Source: Glaesserella parasuis (GTDB lineage: Bacteria; Pseudomonadota; Gammaproteobacteria; Enterobacterales; Pasteurellaceae). From it: DNA of 31,716 bases. Location: NCBI RefSeq assembly GCF_002015085.1, contig NZ_MUXW01000053.1, positions 1 through 31,716 on the forward strand, given 5' to 3'. How positions within the stretch are numbered: the stretch's first letter is position 1; every line of letters begins with the position of its first letter. Of this stretch, positions 24,438-31,716 are shown piece after piece. The notes under the pieces are model-generated. The model had not been told where the DNA came from and did no database searches. It was given only the letters and a program-made list of their open reading frames with translations. The translations under genes were made by a program, and so were the position numbers.

Positions 24438-25547
24438 ATGTTAAAAGAACCACCTATTAAGCGTCGTCAATCGACCAAAATTTATGTCGGTAATGTGCCT
24501 GTGGGGGGCGACGCACCGATTGCTGTTCAATCAATGACGAACACAAGAACCACAGATGTGGAAGCGACTGTGGCACAAATTAAAGCTCTTGAGCGCGTTG
24601 GGGCGGATATTGTGCGTGTGTCTGTGCCAACAATGGACGCAGCTGAAGCCTTTAAATTGATAAAACAGCAGGTAAACGTACCGCTTGTGGCGGATATTCA
24701 TTTTGACTACCGTATTGCGTTGAAAGTGGCGGAATATGGCGTGGATTGCTTGCGTATCAATCCAGGTAATATCGGCAAAGAAGAGCGTATTCGTGCAGTG
24801 GTGGATTGTGCGAGAGATAAAAATATTCCGATTCGTATCGGGGTGAATGCAGGCTCTCTTGAAAAAGATATTCAAGAGAAATTCGGCGAGCCAACGCCAG
24901 AAGCTTTGTTAGAGTCAGCACTTCGTCATGTTGAGATCTTAGATCGCCTTAATTTCGATCAATTTAAAGTGAGTGTGAAAGCGTCAGATGTCTTTTTAGC
25001 GGTCGAATCTTACCGCTTGTTAGCTAAAGCGATCAAACAGCCGATCCATTTAGGTATTACGGAAGCTGGTGGCGCAAGAGCAGGGGCTGTGAAATCAGCA
25101 ATCGGTTTAGGTTTATTACTTTCAGAGGGGATCGGTGATACGCTTCGTGTTTCATTAGCCGCAGATCCTGTTGAAGAGATCAAAGTGGGCTTTGATATTC
25201 TAAAATCCTTGCGTATCCGTTCTCGTGGGATCAACTTTATCGCTTGCCCAACTTGCTCTCGTCAAGAGTTTGATGTGATCGGCACGGTCAATGCCCTTGA
25301 ACAACGTTTAGAAGATATTATTACACCGATGGACGTGTCCATTATCGGCTGTGTGGTGAATGGTCCAGGTGAAGCGTTAGTGTCAGATCTTGGCGTGACA
25401 GGCTCAAATAAAATGAGCGGTTTTTATCTTGATGGCGTTCGTCAGAAAGAGCGTTTTGACAATGATAAATTGATCGACCAGCTCGAAGCGAAAATTCGAG
25501 CAAGAGTGGCAGAACAGCATAATCGCATTGATATTACTCAAATTTAA
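24438..25547 (+). CDS. ispG: 4-hydroxy-3-methylbut-2-enyl diphosphate synthase IspG
   Basis: A 369-residue iron-sulfur enzyme of the methylerythritol phosphate route to isoprenoids, converting the cyclic diphosphate MEcPP to HMBPP. The [4Fe-4S] ligands align exactly with the E. coli enzyme: Cys270 and Cys273 in FIACPTCSRQ, Cys305 in IIGCVVNGPGE, and Glu312. The TIM-barrel N-terminal domain has VQSMTNTRTTDVEAT and VRVSVPTMDAAEAF. It starts one base after the rodZ stop codon. ldhA follows on the same strand after 22 bases with its own ribosome site. Several uptake-signal cores are inside the gene (near 24680 and 25010). Confidence 0.97.
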   Translation: MLKEPPIKRRQSTKIYVGNVPVGGDAPIAVQSMTNTRTTDVEATVAQIKALERVGADIVRVSVPTMDAAEAFKLIKQQVNVPLVADIHFDYRIALKVAEYGVDCLRINPGNIGKEERIRAVVDCARDKNIPIRIGVNAGSLEKDIQEKFGEPTPEALLESALRHVEILDRLNFDQFKVSVKASDVFLAVESYRLLAKAIKQPIHLGITEAGGARAGAVKSAIGLGLLLSEGIGDTLRVSLAADPVEEIKVGFDILKSLRIRSRGINFIACPTCSRQEFDVIGTVNALEQRLEDIITPMDVSIIGCVVNGPGEALVSDLGVTGSNKMSGFYLDGVRQKERFDNDKLIDQLEAKIRARVAEQHNRIDITQI

Positions 25548-25569
25548 TTTTTATTTTTAGGAAAGCACA

Positions 25570-26558
25570 ATGAAAGTCGCGGTTTTTAGTACCAAAAGTT
25601 ATGATCGAAAATATCTCGAAATAGCTAATCAACAATACCATTTTGAGTTTGAATTTTTTGATTTTATGTTGAATGAACAGACCGTAAAAATGGCTGAAGG
25701 CTGTGAATCGGTTTGTATTTTCGTGAATGATGATGGTAGCCGTAAAGTCCTTAAGAAATTAGCTGAACAAGGAACAAAAATGGTGGCTTTACGTTGTGCA
25801 GGCTTTATAATGTAGATTTACAAGCCGCAGAGGAACTTGGTATTCAAGTGGTTCGCGTACCAGCGTATTCACCTGAAGCTGTGGCTCAACATACCGTTGG
25901 CTTAATGATGACATTAAACCACCGTATTCATCGAGCTTATCAGCGTACCCGTGAAGCAAACTTCTCTCTTGAAGGGCTAATCGGATTTAATATGTACAAA
26001 CGTACCGTTGGGGTGATTGGCACAGGGAAAATTGGTATTGCAACAACGCGAATTTTAAAAGGCTTTGGAATGAATATTCTTGCCTTTGACCCATTTAAAA
26101 ATCCTGTTGTGGAAGAAATTGGGGCAAAATATGTCACACTTGATGAACTTTATGCTAAGTCCGATGTGATAACCCTACATTGCCCAGCTACGCCAGAGAA
26201 CTATCATCTGTTAAATAAAGAGACTTTTGACAAAATGAAAGACGGCGTGATGATCATCAATACCAGCCGTGGTTCATTAATTGATACTCCTGAAGCGATT
26301 GAAGCATTAAAACGTCGTAAAATCGGTGCGTTAGGTATGGACGTTTATGAAAACGAACGTGATCTTTTCTTTGAAGATAAATCAAATGAAGTGATTTTAG
26401 ATGATCTTTTCCGCCGTTTGTCTTCTTGCCATAACGTGCTTTTAACAGGGCATCAAGCATTTTTAACAGAAGAAGCATTGATGAATATCTCAGATGTGAC
26501 ACTGTATAATATCTGCTGTTTACAAAAAGGGGGACGCTGCAAAAATCAAATTGAATAG
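25570..26558 (+). pseudogene. ldhA: Fermentative D-lactate dehydrogenase, broken by a 1-base deletion
   Basis: The N-terminal 79 residues (MKVAVFSTKSYDRKYLEI... to ALRCAGF) and the downstream frame (NVDLQAAEELGIQVVRVPAYSPEAVAQH...) are the two parts of one LdhA, which reduces pyruvate to D-lactate with NADH. The frame breaks at about 25807-25808: TTT-AT-AAT-GTA where homologues encode Phe-Asn-Asn-Val, so one base is missing from the first Asn codon and a TAG follows. Adding one base restores 329 residues, the E. coli length. Downstream, the NAD motif GVIGTGKIG and catalytic residues (Arg in NTSRGSLID, Glu in DVYENE, His in TGHQAFLT) are intact, so decay is recent or this is a sequence error. 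AGGAAA precedes the ATG. Confidence 0.9.
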
Positions 26559-26652
26559 AAATAGAATACAAAATAATTGAGAATAAATATTTCTAACAAC
26601 TGTTTGTCTATTACTCCTAATCTTAATGGCTGCTTAAAAAGGATAAATTTCT

Positions 26653-27481
26653 CTAGTATCCCAATGCTTTAAAATTGGGTAAAAAATTGTTGTTATCTAA
26701 ACGCTTTACCACAGTATCAATAAAGCCATCAATATTTAAACAAAGCTCACGCCACCCTTGAGGAATCGCATCTAATGTGAAATCATTACAATGTGGTTTG
26801 AATTGTATACACGTTGAGGGCGTTGATAATATACGATACCCATTCCATTGAGCATCAACCTCTTGATGAATATGCCCATGTACAATAGCCTTCACTTTCG
26901 GAAAAGCTTTTAATGTAGCAAGTAGATCATTTACATTAGAAAGGCTATGCTGATCAAGCCATGCTGAATTTGTTGGCAGAATATTATGGTGTAAAACAAT
27001 TAAAGAATATCGTTCAGGATGGACTTCCAACTTTCTTTTTTAAAAAAGCAAGCTCAGAAAACTCTAATCTACCTTTAGGGCTATCTTGAATATGGCTATC
27101 AAGAAGAATTATCTGCCAATGATCACCAACTAAAATATGCTTTTCAGGTTTAATTTGAGAATAAATAGACAAAGCATTACGCATCTGTGGTTGTAAATCA
27201 TGATTTCCAGCTACCCAGAAGAGTGGTTTAACCAACGGTTTAACCATTTTTGCAAAACGATGATATGCCTCTCGATTATGGTCTTGAACAAGATCGCCTG
27301 TTGCAAGAATCAAGTCATACTCAAATGATTCTTTCATGATCATATTAAGCACAGCTTGAAAACTTTGAGTGGTATTAACCCCTAATAGTTCACAAGTATC
27401 TGATGCAAATAAATGTGAATCGGTAATTTGTAAAATCCGAATTATTGGGGAGCTTAAGGGAAATATATAACTATCGTCCAT
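26653..27481 (-). pseudogene. cpdA: cAMP phosphodiesterase CpdA (Icc), frameshifted in an A6 run
   Basis: Two overlapping minus-strand frames make one calcineurin-like phosphoesterase that hydrolyses 3',5'-cAMP. The first part (27014-27481) has the metal motifs ITDSHLF, ATGDLVQD and VAGNHD. The second (26653 to about 27035) has LHHNILP, VHGHIHQE and the CpdA-specific STPSTCIQFKPHCNDFTLDAIPQGWREL. The frame breaks in the run of six A residues (27041-27036, minus strand) after GCTTTTTT. Removing one A gives Phe-Leu-Lys-Arg-Lys-Leu-Glu-Val-His, which fits the family, and restores 275 residues, the E. coli length. The metal site is therefore split between two products. It may be a real mutation, a phase-variable tract, or a homopolymer sequencing error. 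Confidence 0.9.
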
Positions 27482-27597
27482 AATACTAAAGGTTCAAAGA
27501 AAAGCCATAAGATGGATAAGCAACTACTCTACTGATTTCCCAAACGCTGTCATCAAGAAAAATAGAAAAATGTGACATCTCCTGCACTTTTCACAAA

Positions 27598-27626
27598 AAT
27601 TTACATTGCTTAATAATTTTTTGCAA
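27598..27626 (-). promoter_or_regulatory. Probable promoter of cpdA
   Basis: On the minus strand, TTGCAA (27626-27621), a 17-base spacer and TAAATT (27603-27598) stand about 110 bases upstream of the cpdA start. This is a moderate match only. Confidence 0.35.
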
Positions 27627-27683
27627 CTCTAATATATTACATATATGTCAATAATGATTAATCAGAACTAGTGTTAGTTAAAA

Positions 27684-28325
27684 TTAGTTCAAAAAACTAT
27701 CAAAAATTAACTCATAATTATCCCCATCCCTATTATAAGAAATATAACGGGGAAATTTTTCACCTGAAAATTTCTTCACTATAATCTGTTTAGCACCCGT
27801 TTTGAATCTGTAAGTTATTTCCTCAACATCTATTTCTCCTACTCTAAGAATAGCTCTAGATTCATTTACAATCGTATCCTTATGTGGATAAAGTTTTTTA
27901 CCATTTGTCGTTTGAAAATTATACGGTAATACTCCATAATAGCTGAGTTGAAATGCAATAGAAAATAAATCAAACGTTGGTAAAGTTAAGATCTCCTGTT
28001 TAAGTGGTTCTACTACTTTCCCATATTGAATTATTGTTCCCTTAACCTCTGCCTTAGCATAAGTTTTCCCATTTCTTATATCTTGGTAATTCAACATATT
28101 AAATTGTTTACCTTGTATTTTACCACCTGTATTAAATACTATATTATATAAAGGAATGTTAATTTTAGATATTATTGAATAATATTCATCACTCTTTTTA
28201 AAATGGATATATGTTGGCATTATATAATTAGACTTATACTTGATATGAAACTCTTCTGCCCTTATAGATTGAACAATACAAATAAAAGAAATAATTAATA
28301 CTCCTAATTTTTTTAATGCATTCAT
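27684..28325 (-). CDS. Periplasmic DUF3108-like protein
   Basis: A 213-residue secreted protein of unknown function. A typical signal peptide (Lys-Lys, then a hydrophobic core to SIRA, residues 1-23) is followed by a soluble beta-rich domain. The pattern, including YKSNYIMPTYIHFKKSDEYYSI, FDLFSIAFQLSYYG, and a final strand pair RFKTGAKQIIVKKFSGEKFPRYISYN, resembles DUF3108-type proteins, thought to be periplasmic beta-barrel-like folds. Assignment to that family is by eye. Its ATG overlaps the cysB stop codon (TAATG), so it is the last gene of the gcvA-yjjG-cysB operon, and its expression is tied to that of CysB. No function is proposed. Confidence 0.7.
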   Translation of the reverse strand: MNALKKLGVLIISFICIVQSIRAEEFHIKYKSNYIMPTYIHFKKSDEYYSIISKINIPLYNIVFNTGGKIQGKQFNMLNYQDIRNGKTYAKAEVKGTIIQYGKVVEPLKQEILTLPTFDLFSIAFQLSYYGVLPYNFQTTNGKKLYPHKDTIVNESRAILRVGEIDVEEITYRFKTGAKQIIVKKFSGEKFPRYISYNRDGDNYELIFDSFLN

Positions 28326-29308
28326 TAAATTTCCTCTAAACTAACGTACTCAAAAAGTCTAGCAATCGCATTATTATCACGAAGTTGCTCAGCTTCTTCA
28401 ACTTTTATTCTAGTTAAATGAGCAGAAAAATAATTGATAAAATCATACATATAATTACGTAAAAAAGCACCTCGCTTAAAAGCTATTTGTGTCATACTAG
28501 ATTGAAAAAGATGGCTTGCATCAATAGCAACTAAATCTTTGTCTTCCTTCGTATATGCCATAGTTGCCATAATTCCAATACCTAAGCCAGAACGAACATA
28601 GGTCTTAATAACATCAGCATCAGTAGCTGTAAATACTATTCTAGGTAGAATACCATGTTTATTAAAAGCCTTATCCAGATCTGAGCGCCCCGTAAAACCA
28701 AATGTATAAGTGATTAAATCATATTGTCCCAACTCTTCAATAGTTAATTTATTATTTCGCTTATTTAGCTTGGCCAAAGGATGATCTGGTTTTACAATCA
28801 CTGAACGATTCCACATGTAACAAGGTAACAGAATAACATTTTCAAAAAGATATTGAGCCTCTGTAATAATAGCTAAATCAACCTCTCCTGCCATTAATGC
28901 ATCATATATTTGTGTTGGAGATCCTTGATGAAGATGTAAACTTACGGAGGGGTATTTATTCTTAAATTTTTCAATTATCTTTGGTAATACGTAACGAGCT
29001 TGGGTATTTGTAGTTGCAATTCTGAGTATTCCCTTATGCGGACTTGTTTGCTCTTCTGCAATAGATTTAATCCCTTGGGCTTGTGCCAACATCTCCCGAG
29101 CAATTGTAATAATACGTTCCCCTGCCGGAGTAAGCGCTTTAATATGTTTTCCACATCGTTCAAAAATATGTATACCTAATTCATCTTCTAACAAACGGAC
29201 TTGCTTACTAATTCCAGGCTGAGATGTATAAAGTACCTCAGCAGCTTCTGTAATATTCATATTTTGATTAACGATTTCAACAATATAGCGTAACTGCTGT
29301 AATTTCAC
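28325..29308 (-). CDS. cysB: LysR-type regulator CysB (GTG start)
   Basis: A 327-residue transcription factor that activates cysteine biosynthesis and sulfur-source genes when N-acetylserine is bound. The N-terminal winged helix begins MKLQQLRYIVEIVNQNMNITEAAEVLYTSQPGISKQ. The effector domain has the anion-binding ATTNTQARYVLP segment (about residues 99-110) and the CysB-typical TYTFGFTGRSDLDKAF and GLGIGIMATMAY. It follows E. coli CysB along its length. The start codon is GTG at 29308-29306, supported by alignment to the family start. It lies 17 bases after yjjG and overlaps the DUF3108 gene by one base. Confidence 0.94.
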   Translation of the reverse strand: MKLQQLRYIVEIVNQNMNITEAAEVLYTSQPGISKQVRLLEDELGIHIFERCGKHIKALTPAGERIITIAREMLAQAQGIKSIAEEQTSPHKGILRIATTNTQARYVLPKIIEKFKNKYPSVSLHLHQGSPTQIYDALMAGEVDLAIITEAQYLFENVILLPCYMWNRSVIVKPDHPLAKLNKRNNKLTIEELGQYDLITYTFGFTGRSDLDKAFNKHGILPRIVFTATDADVIKTYVRSGLGIGIMATMAYTKEDKDLVAIDASHLFQSSMTQIAFKRGAFLRNYMYDFINYFSAHLTRIKVEEAEQLRDNNAIARLFEYVSLEEI

Positions 29309-29325
29309 GTATATATCCTTTATTT

Positions 29326-30000
29326 CTAACTTAGTACAATATTAAGTAATTGCTTTAAATCAGTAATTTCATAAGTTGGCTTAATTTCTGTATGATTAAC
29401 TTCCTTGCAAGGGTTAAACCAGCAAGAATCAATACCTATTTGATTTGCACCTAAAATATCAGAAGAAAGAGTATCTCCTACCATCAATATTCTAGACTTA
29501 TTTATATCTCCCATTTGTTGAAAAGCAAACTTAAAAATTCTTTCATCTGGCTTTGGCACCCCTGCAACCTCCGAACTAATCACAATATCAAAATACTTTT
29601 CTGTATTAGTATTTTCCAGACGCTTCTTTTGCAAGATTTCTAAACCATTTGTAATAATTCCCATTCTAATTATTCCAAACAATTTTTCTAATACCTCTAT
29701 AGTTCCAGATAATGGTTTACTTATTACAGCCATTTTTAACATTAATTCATTATTTAAAGCTAATTCGTCTTTTCCAATTTTTTTTGCAATGTTAGAGAAT
29801 CGACATATTTGAAGCTGTTCAATTGTGATTTCTTGATTTTGATATGCAAGCCACAAGGGCTTATTCACAGCTTGAAAAGCTTCATAATCATCTTGGGAAA
29901 ACTCTATACCATAACAAGCTAAAACTGCTTGTAAACCTAAATATGAATTAAATGAAAATAACGTTTCATCCGCATCAAATAAAATCCACTGATACTTCAT
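29326..30000 (-). CDS. yjjG: HAD-family nucleotidase YjjG
   Basis: A 224-residue cytoplasmic HAD-superfamily phosphatase. Motif I is LFDADETLF (nucleophile Asp9, acid-base Asp11), motif II is IITNG, the motif III lysine is in GVPKPDERIF, and motif IV is MVGDTLSSDILGA. The segment FQAVNKPLWLAYQNQEITIEQLQICRF matches E. coli YjjG, a pyrimidine nucleoside 5'-monophosphatase that helps remove non-canonical nucleotides. It sits between gcvA (21-base gap) and cysB (17-base gap) on the same strand, forming a tight operon with two LysR regulators. Confidence 0.92.
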   Translation of the reverse strand: MKYQWILFDADETLFSFNSYLGLQAVLACYGIEFSQDDYEAFQAVNKPLWLAYQNQEITIEQLQICRFSNIAKKIGKDELALNNELMLKMAVISKPLSGTIEVLEKLFGIIRMGIITNGLEILQKKRLENTNTEKYFDIVISSEVAGVPKPDERIFKFAFQQMGDINKSRILMVGDTLSSDILGANQIGIDSCWFNPCKEVNHTEIKPTYEITDLKQLLNIVLS

Positions 30001-30021
30001 ATTTTCTCTTGAGTTATTATA

Positions 30022-30918
30022 CTACTCAGATATATTAATTTCTTTCGTAATCCAATCAACAAAATGCTGTACTTTAGGATTGTCTGATATTTGAGATGGA
30101 TAAACAACATAAAATGATTTTTCATCACTTAATCCTGTAGAAAAAGGCTCAATTAAATTTCCTTGTTCTAATTCATGCTGAGCAATAGTCTTGTTGGCAA
30201 TAGCAATACCTTGCTGATACAAAGCTGCTTGTAATGCCATAAATGTATGACTAAAAATTGGACCAATTTCCTCAACATCAATTTGTTCACTTAAACCAAA
30301 ATATTCAATCGTTCGCTTCCATTTATTACGGCTAAATACATGCAATAATGTTTTTCCAATCAGATCTTTTGGTGATTTTAACGGATTTTCCTCTAAGAAC
30401 TTAGGAGAAGCTAAAATTACTAATGGAGCTTCTGTTAAGCGAATAGATTCCACATTCTCCCATTTACCTGAACCATAATAAATAGCAACATCAATTTCTT
30501 TTCCAAGCTGAGCCTCATCTTGATCTACACCTTTAATCCTGACCTCAATATGGGGGAACCGCTCATGAAACTTACTCAACCGAGGAACAAGCCAATGCAT
30601 ACCAAAAGTTTGAGGCACACTAATTGTAAGAATTTGTCTATTATTTTTAGAACGAATTTTATCCGTTGCTTTAGCAATTTGCTCTAATAGCGGGCGAATT
30701 TCATCAAAATATTGCAAACCAAGTTCCGTTAATTCTAACACCCTATTTTTCCGATGAAAAAGTTGAATATTTAAAAAATCTTCAAGTAATTTAATCTGAT
30801 GGCTAACTGCGGCCTGGGTAACAAATAGCTCATCTGCAGCTTTCGTAAAATTAAGATGACGAGCAGCAGATTCAAATGCCTTGAGAGCATTGAGTGGCGG
30901 TAACTTTTTATTGTTCAT
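30022..30918 (-). CDS. gcvA: LysR-type regulator GcvA
   Basis: A 298-residue LysR regulator of the glycine cleavage system. The N-terminal DNA-binding domain reads LPPLNALKAFESAARHLNFTKAADELFVTQAAVSHQIKLLE, the GcvA signature form. The C-terminal effector domain contains VRIKGVDQDEAQLGKEIDVAIYYGSGKW. The GcvB small RNA gene, its known target in enterics, is transcribed divergently about 84 bases away, which confirms the identity. yjjG, cysB and the DUF3108 gene follow in the same direction. Confidence 0.95.
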   Translation of the reverse strand: MNNKKLPPLNALKAFESAARHLNFTKAADELFVTQAAVSHQIKLLEDFLNIQLFHRKNRVLELTELGLQYFDEIRPLLEQIAKATDKIRSKNNRQILTISVPQTFGMHWLVPRLSKFHERFPHIEVRIKGVDQDEAQLGKEIDVAIYYGSGKWENVESIRLTEAPLVILASPKFLEENPLKSPKDLIGKTLLHVFSRNKWKRTIEYFGLSEQIDVEEIGPIFSHTFMALQAALYQQGIAIANKTIAQHELEQGNLIEPFSTGLSDEKSFYVVYPSQISDNPKVQHFVDWITKEINISE

Positions 30919-31001
30919 AATTTTTACTAGAAAAAGTGAGTTTTTTTAGATTACTTTTTTTGATAAATAAAATTAAAAAATCTCGTTTGTATAACTGGTC
31001 A

Positions 31002-31199
31002 AACATCTCTAAAATTCAGCACCATACTTAGATGGATAGTGATAGCTGTCTTTTAGCTATTTTTGAATTTTAAGTATGATGTTGTGTTTGCATATTGGTC
31101 TAGGAAACTAGACTAGAGTAACAAAAAAGTTACTCGTTTCACTTCCTGTATATTTTGAACCTTTTGGTTTAGCTACCGCCCATGTTGGGCGGTTTTTTT
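31002..31199 (+). ncRNA. gcvB: Hfq-dependent small RNA GcvB
   Basis: Divergent from gcvA. A TATAAC -10 at 30990-30995 places the 5' end near 31002. A first hairpin forms from AAAATTCA/TGAATTTT and CATACTTA/TAAGTATG. The single-stranded GU-rich R1 seed GATGTTGTGTTTG follows at 31078-31090, matching the enteric GcvB seed that represses amino-acid and peptide transporter mRNAs. Then come GTCTAG-GAAA-CTAGAC, GAGTAAC/GTTACTC, and the conserved TTTCACTTCCTGTA (31137-31150). The RNA ends in the terminator ACCGCCC/GGGCGGT (31175-31193) with seven T. The overall order matches E. coli GcvB; the 5' end is approximate. Confidence 0.93.
31175..31199 (+). terminator. Rho-independent terminator of gcvB
   Basis: A 7-base stem ACCGCCC/GGGCGGT with a 5-base loop followed by a run of seven T. 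It also provides the 3' poly-U tail needed for Hfq binding. Confidence 0.9.
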
Positions 31200-31339
31200 A
31201 TAGCAGAATTTCCTACTATTCTACCAGAATATACAAAAATTGCCACCCAAAGCCTCACTTTCGATCAGGGCAAGATCGCATCTTTCTCAAATTTATGATC
31301 TAATACACCTTAATTATCCATATCAAATCAGGTTGTAAA
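31200..31339 (+). other. gcvB-transposase intergenic region, probable IS left flank
   Basis: No gene is visible. The left end of the insertion sequence must lie here; CAGGGCAAGATCGCA at 31266-31280 could be its terminal repeat, but the right end is outside the window so this cannot be tested. CGATC/GATCG forms a short inverted repeat at 31262-31278. Confidence 0.35.
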
Positions 31340-31716
31340 ATGAGCGTTTTTCGTTTTTTTGAAAATTTATCCGACCCACGAGCCTATAATCAAAAACACC
31401 ACTTTTTAGACATCGTTTTTCTCGTCCTCAGTGCCGTGATTTCGGGGGCAAACAGCTGGACTGAAATCAAACTTTTTGGCGAATTACATTTGGATTGGTT
31501 GCGAAAATATCGTCCTTTTGAGTGTGGTATTCCTGTCGATGATACTATCGCTCATGTAATAAAACACATTGAGCCACAAGCGTTTAATGAGGTTTTTCTT
31601 AATTTTATCAATGAGATACGCACACAACAAGGACGTGAAGTGATTGCGATTGATGGCAAGACACTTCGTCATAGTTTCAATCCAGAAACCCAAAGTGCTT
31701 TGCACAGTGTGACAGT
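31340..31716 (+). CDS. ISAs1-family transposase, N-terminal part (cut by right edge)
   Basis: Translation from the ATG at 31340 stays open to the window end, giving about 125 residues. It begins MSVFRFFENLSDPR and continues with HHFLDIVFLVLSAVISGANSW, the N-terminal helper region that precedes the DDE domain in ISAs1 (H-repeat type) transposases. IPVDDTIAHV and the motif VIAIDGKTLRHS, which contains the first catalytic Asp, follow. The remaining catalytic residues lie beyond the window, so intactness is unknown. It lies about 140 bases downstream of the gcvB terminator in the same direction. Confidence 0.88.
   Translation, partial: MSVFRFFENLSDPRAYNQKHHFLDIVFLVLSAVISGANSWTEIKLFGELHLDWLRKYRPFECGIPVDDTIAHVIKHIEPQAFNEVFLNFINEIRTQQGREVIAIDGKTLRHSFNPETQSALHSVT
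31340..31716 (+). mobile_element. Partial ISAs1-family insertion sequence
   Basis: The transposase above marks an insertion sequence whose left end is probably near 31266 and whose right end is outside the window. I bound the entry to the certain coding part. Confidence 0.7.

Noticed and set aside
27014..27060. A dnaX-like slippery heptamer (A AAA AAG) in the correct phase at the cpdA frame break, suggesting programmed -1 frameshifting.
   Set aside because: A -1 shift there leads into the wrong frame. The two halves need a +1 shift or removal of one base, so programmed -1 slippage cannot join them.
31484..31705. A 73-codon minus-strand open frame at the right edge.
   Set aside because: It is the shadow of the ISAs1-type transposase, which reads through the same bases on the plus strand with clear family motifs.

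Overview
The window looks like a chromosomal segment from a member of the Pasteurellaceae. Many copies of the Apl-type DNA uptake signal core ACAAGCGGT are scattered on both strands (for example at 930-939 and 5135-5144). This is the type used by the Actinobacillus pleuropneumoniae / Mannheimia / Haemophilus ducreyi side of the family. The proteins (GltX, MsbA, SppA, IspG, CysB, GcvA, SapF) all read as gammaproteobacterial core proteins, and a pnuC NAD-precursor transporter is present. I cannot name the species.

Layout. 1-250: C-terminal end of a copper-type P-type ATPase cut by the left edge, then about 300 bases without a gene. 493-2156 (minus): tRNA-Ala and gltX. 2294-2786: four identical tRNA-Val genes behind one strong promoter. 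2950-3686: a HigB2/HigA2-like toxin-antitoxin module with its own palindromic operator and terminator. 3846-7171 (plus): rlmN, a double-hairpin repeat, a PilW-type lipoprotein, kdsD and greB. 7268-8997: tRNA-Ser, two tRNA-Arg and an FAD oxidoreductase. 9082-13688 (minus): yqhA, nitroreductase, sapF, fbaA and pgk, with fbaA bracketed by two different double-hairpin repeats. 13887-15421 (minus): a DASS-family anion transporter under a textbook CRP site. 15438-18479 (minus): hda-ccmABCD. 18525-21175 (minus): pnuC and msbA. 21393-26558 (plus): sppA, rodZ, ispG and ldhA. 26653-30918 (minus): cpdA, then gcvA-yjjG-cysB-DUF3108. 31002-31199 (plus): the small RNA GcvB, divergent from its activator gene gcvA. 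The right edge cuts an ISAs1-family transposase.

Two metabolically meaningful genes are broken by single-base indels: ldhA (fermentative D-lactate dehydrogenase) and cpdA (cAMP phosphodiesterase). A one-base correction in each restores exactly the length I recall for the E. coli proteins, so each is either a very recent mutation or a sequence error. Several usual gene partnerships are split: ccmABCD without ccmEFGH, rlmN-pilW apart from rodZ-ispG, sapF without sapABCD, and msbA without lpxK.

I did not find a clearly new multi-gene system. The least explained signals are the two families of nested-palindrome intergenic repeats, the hda-ccm gene fusion into one operon with a non-ATG hda start, and an 11-base FNR-like sequence shared by the pgk and DASS promoters.
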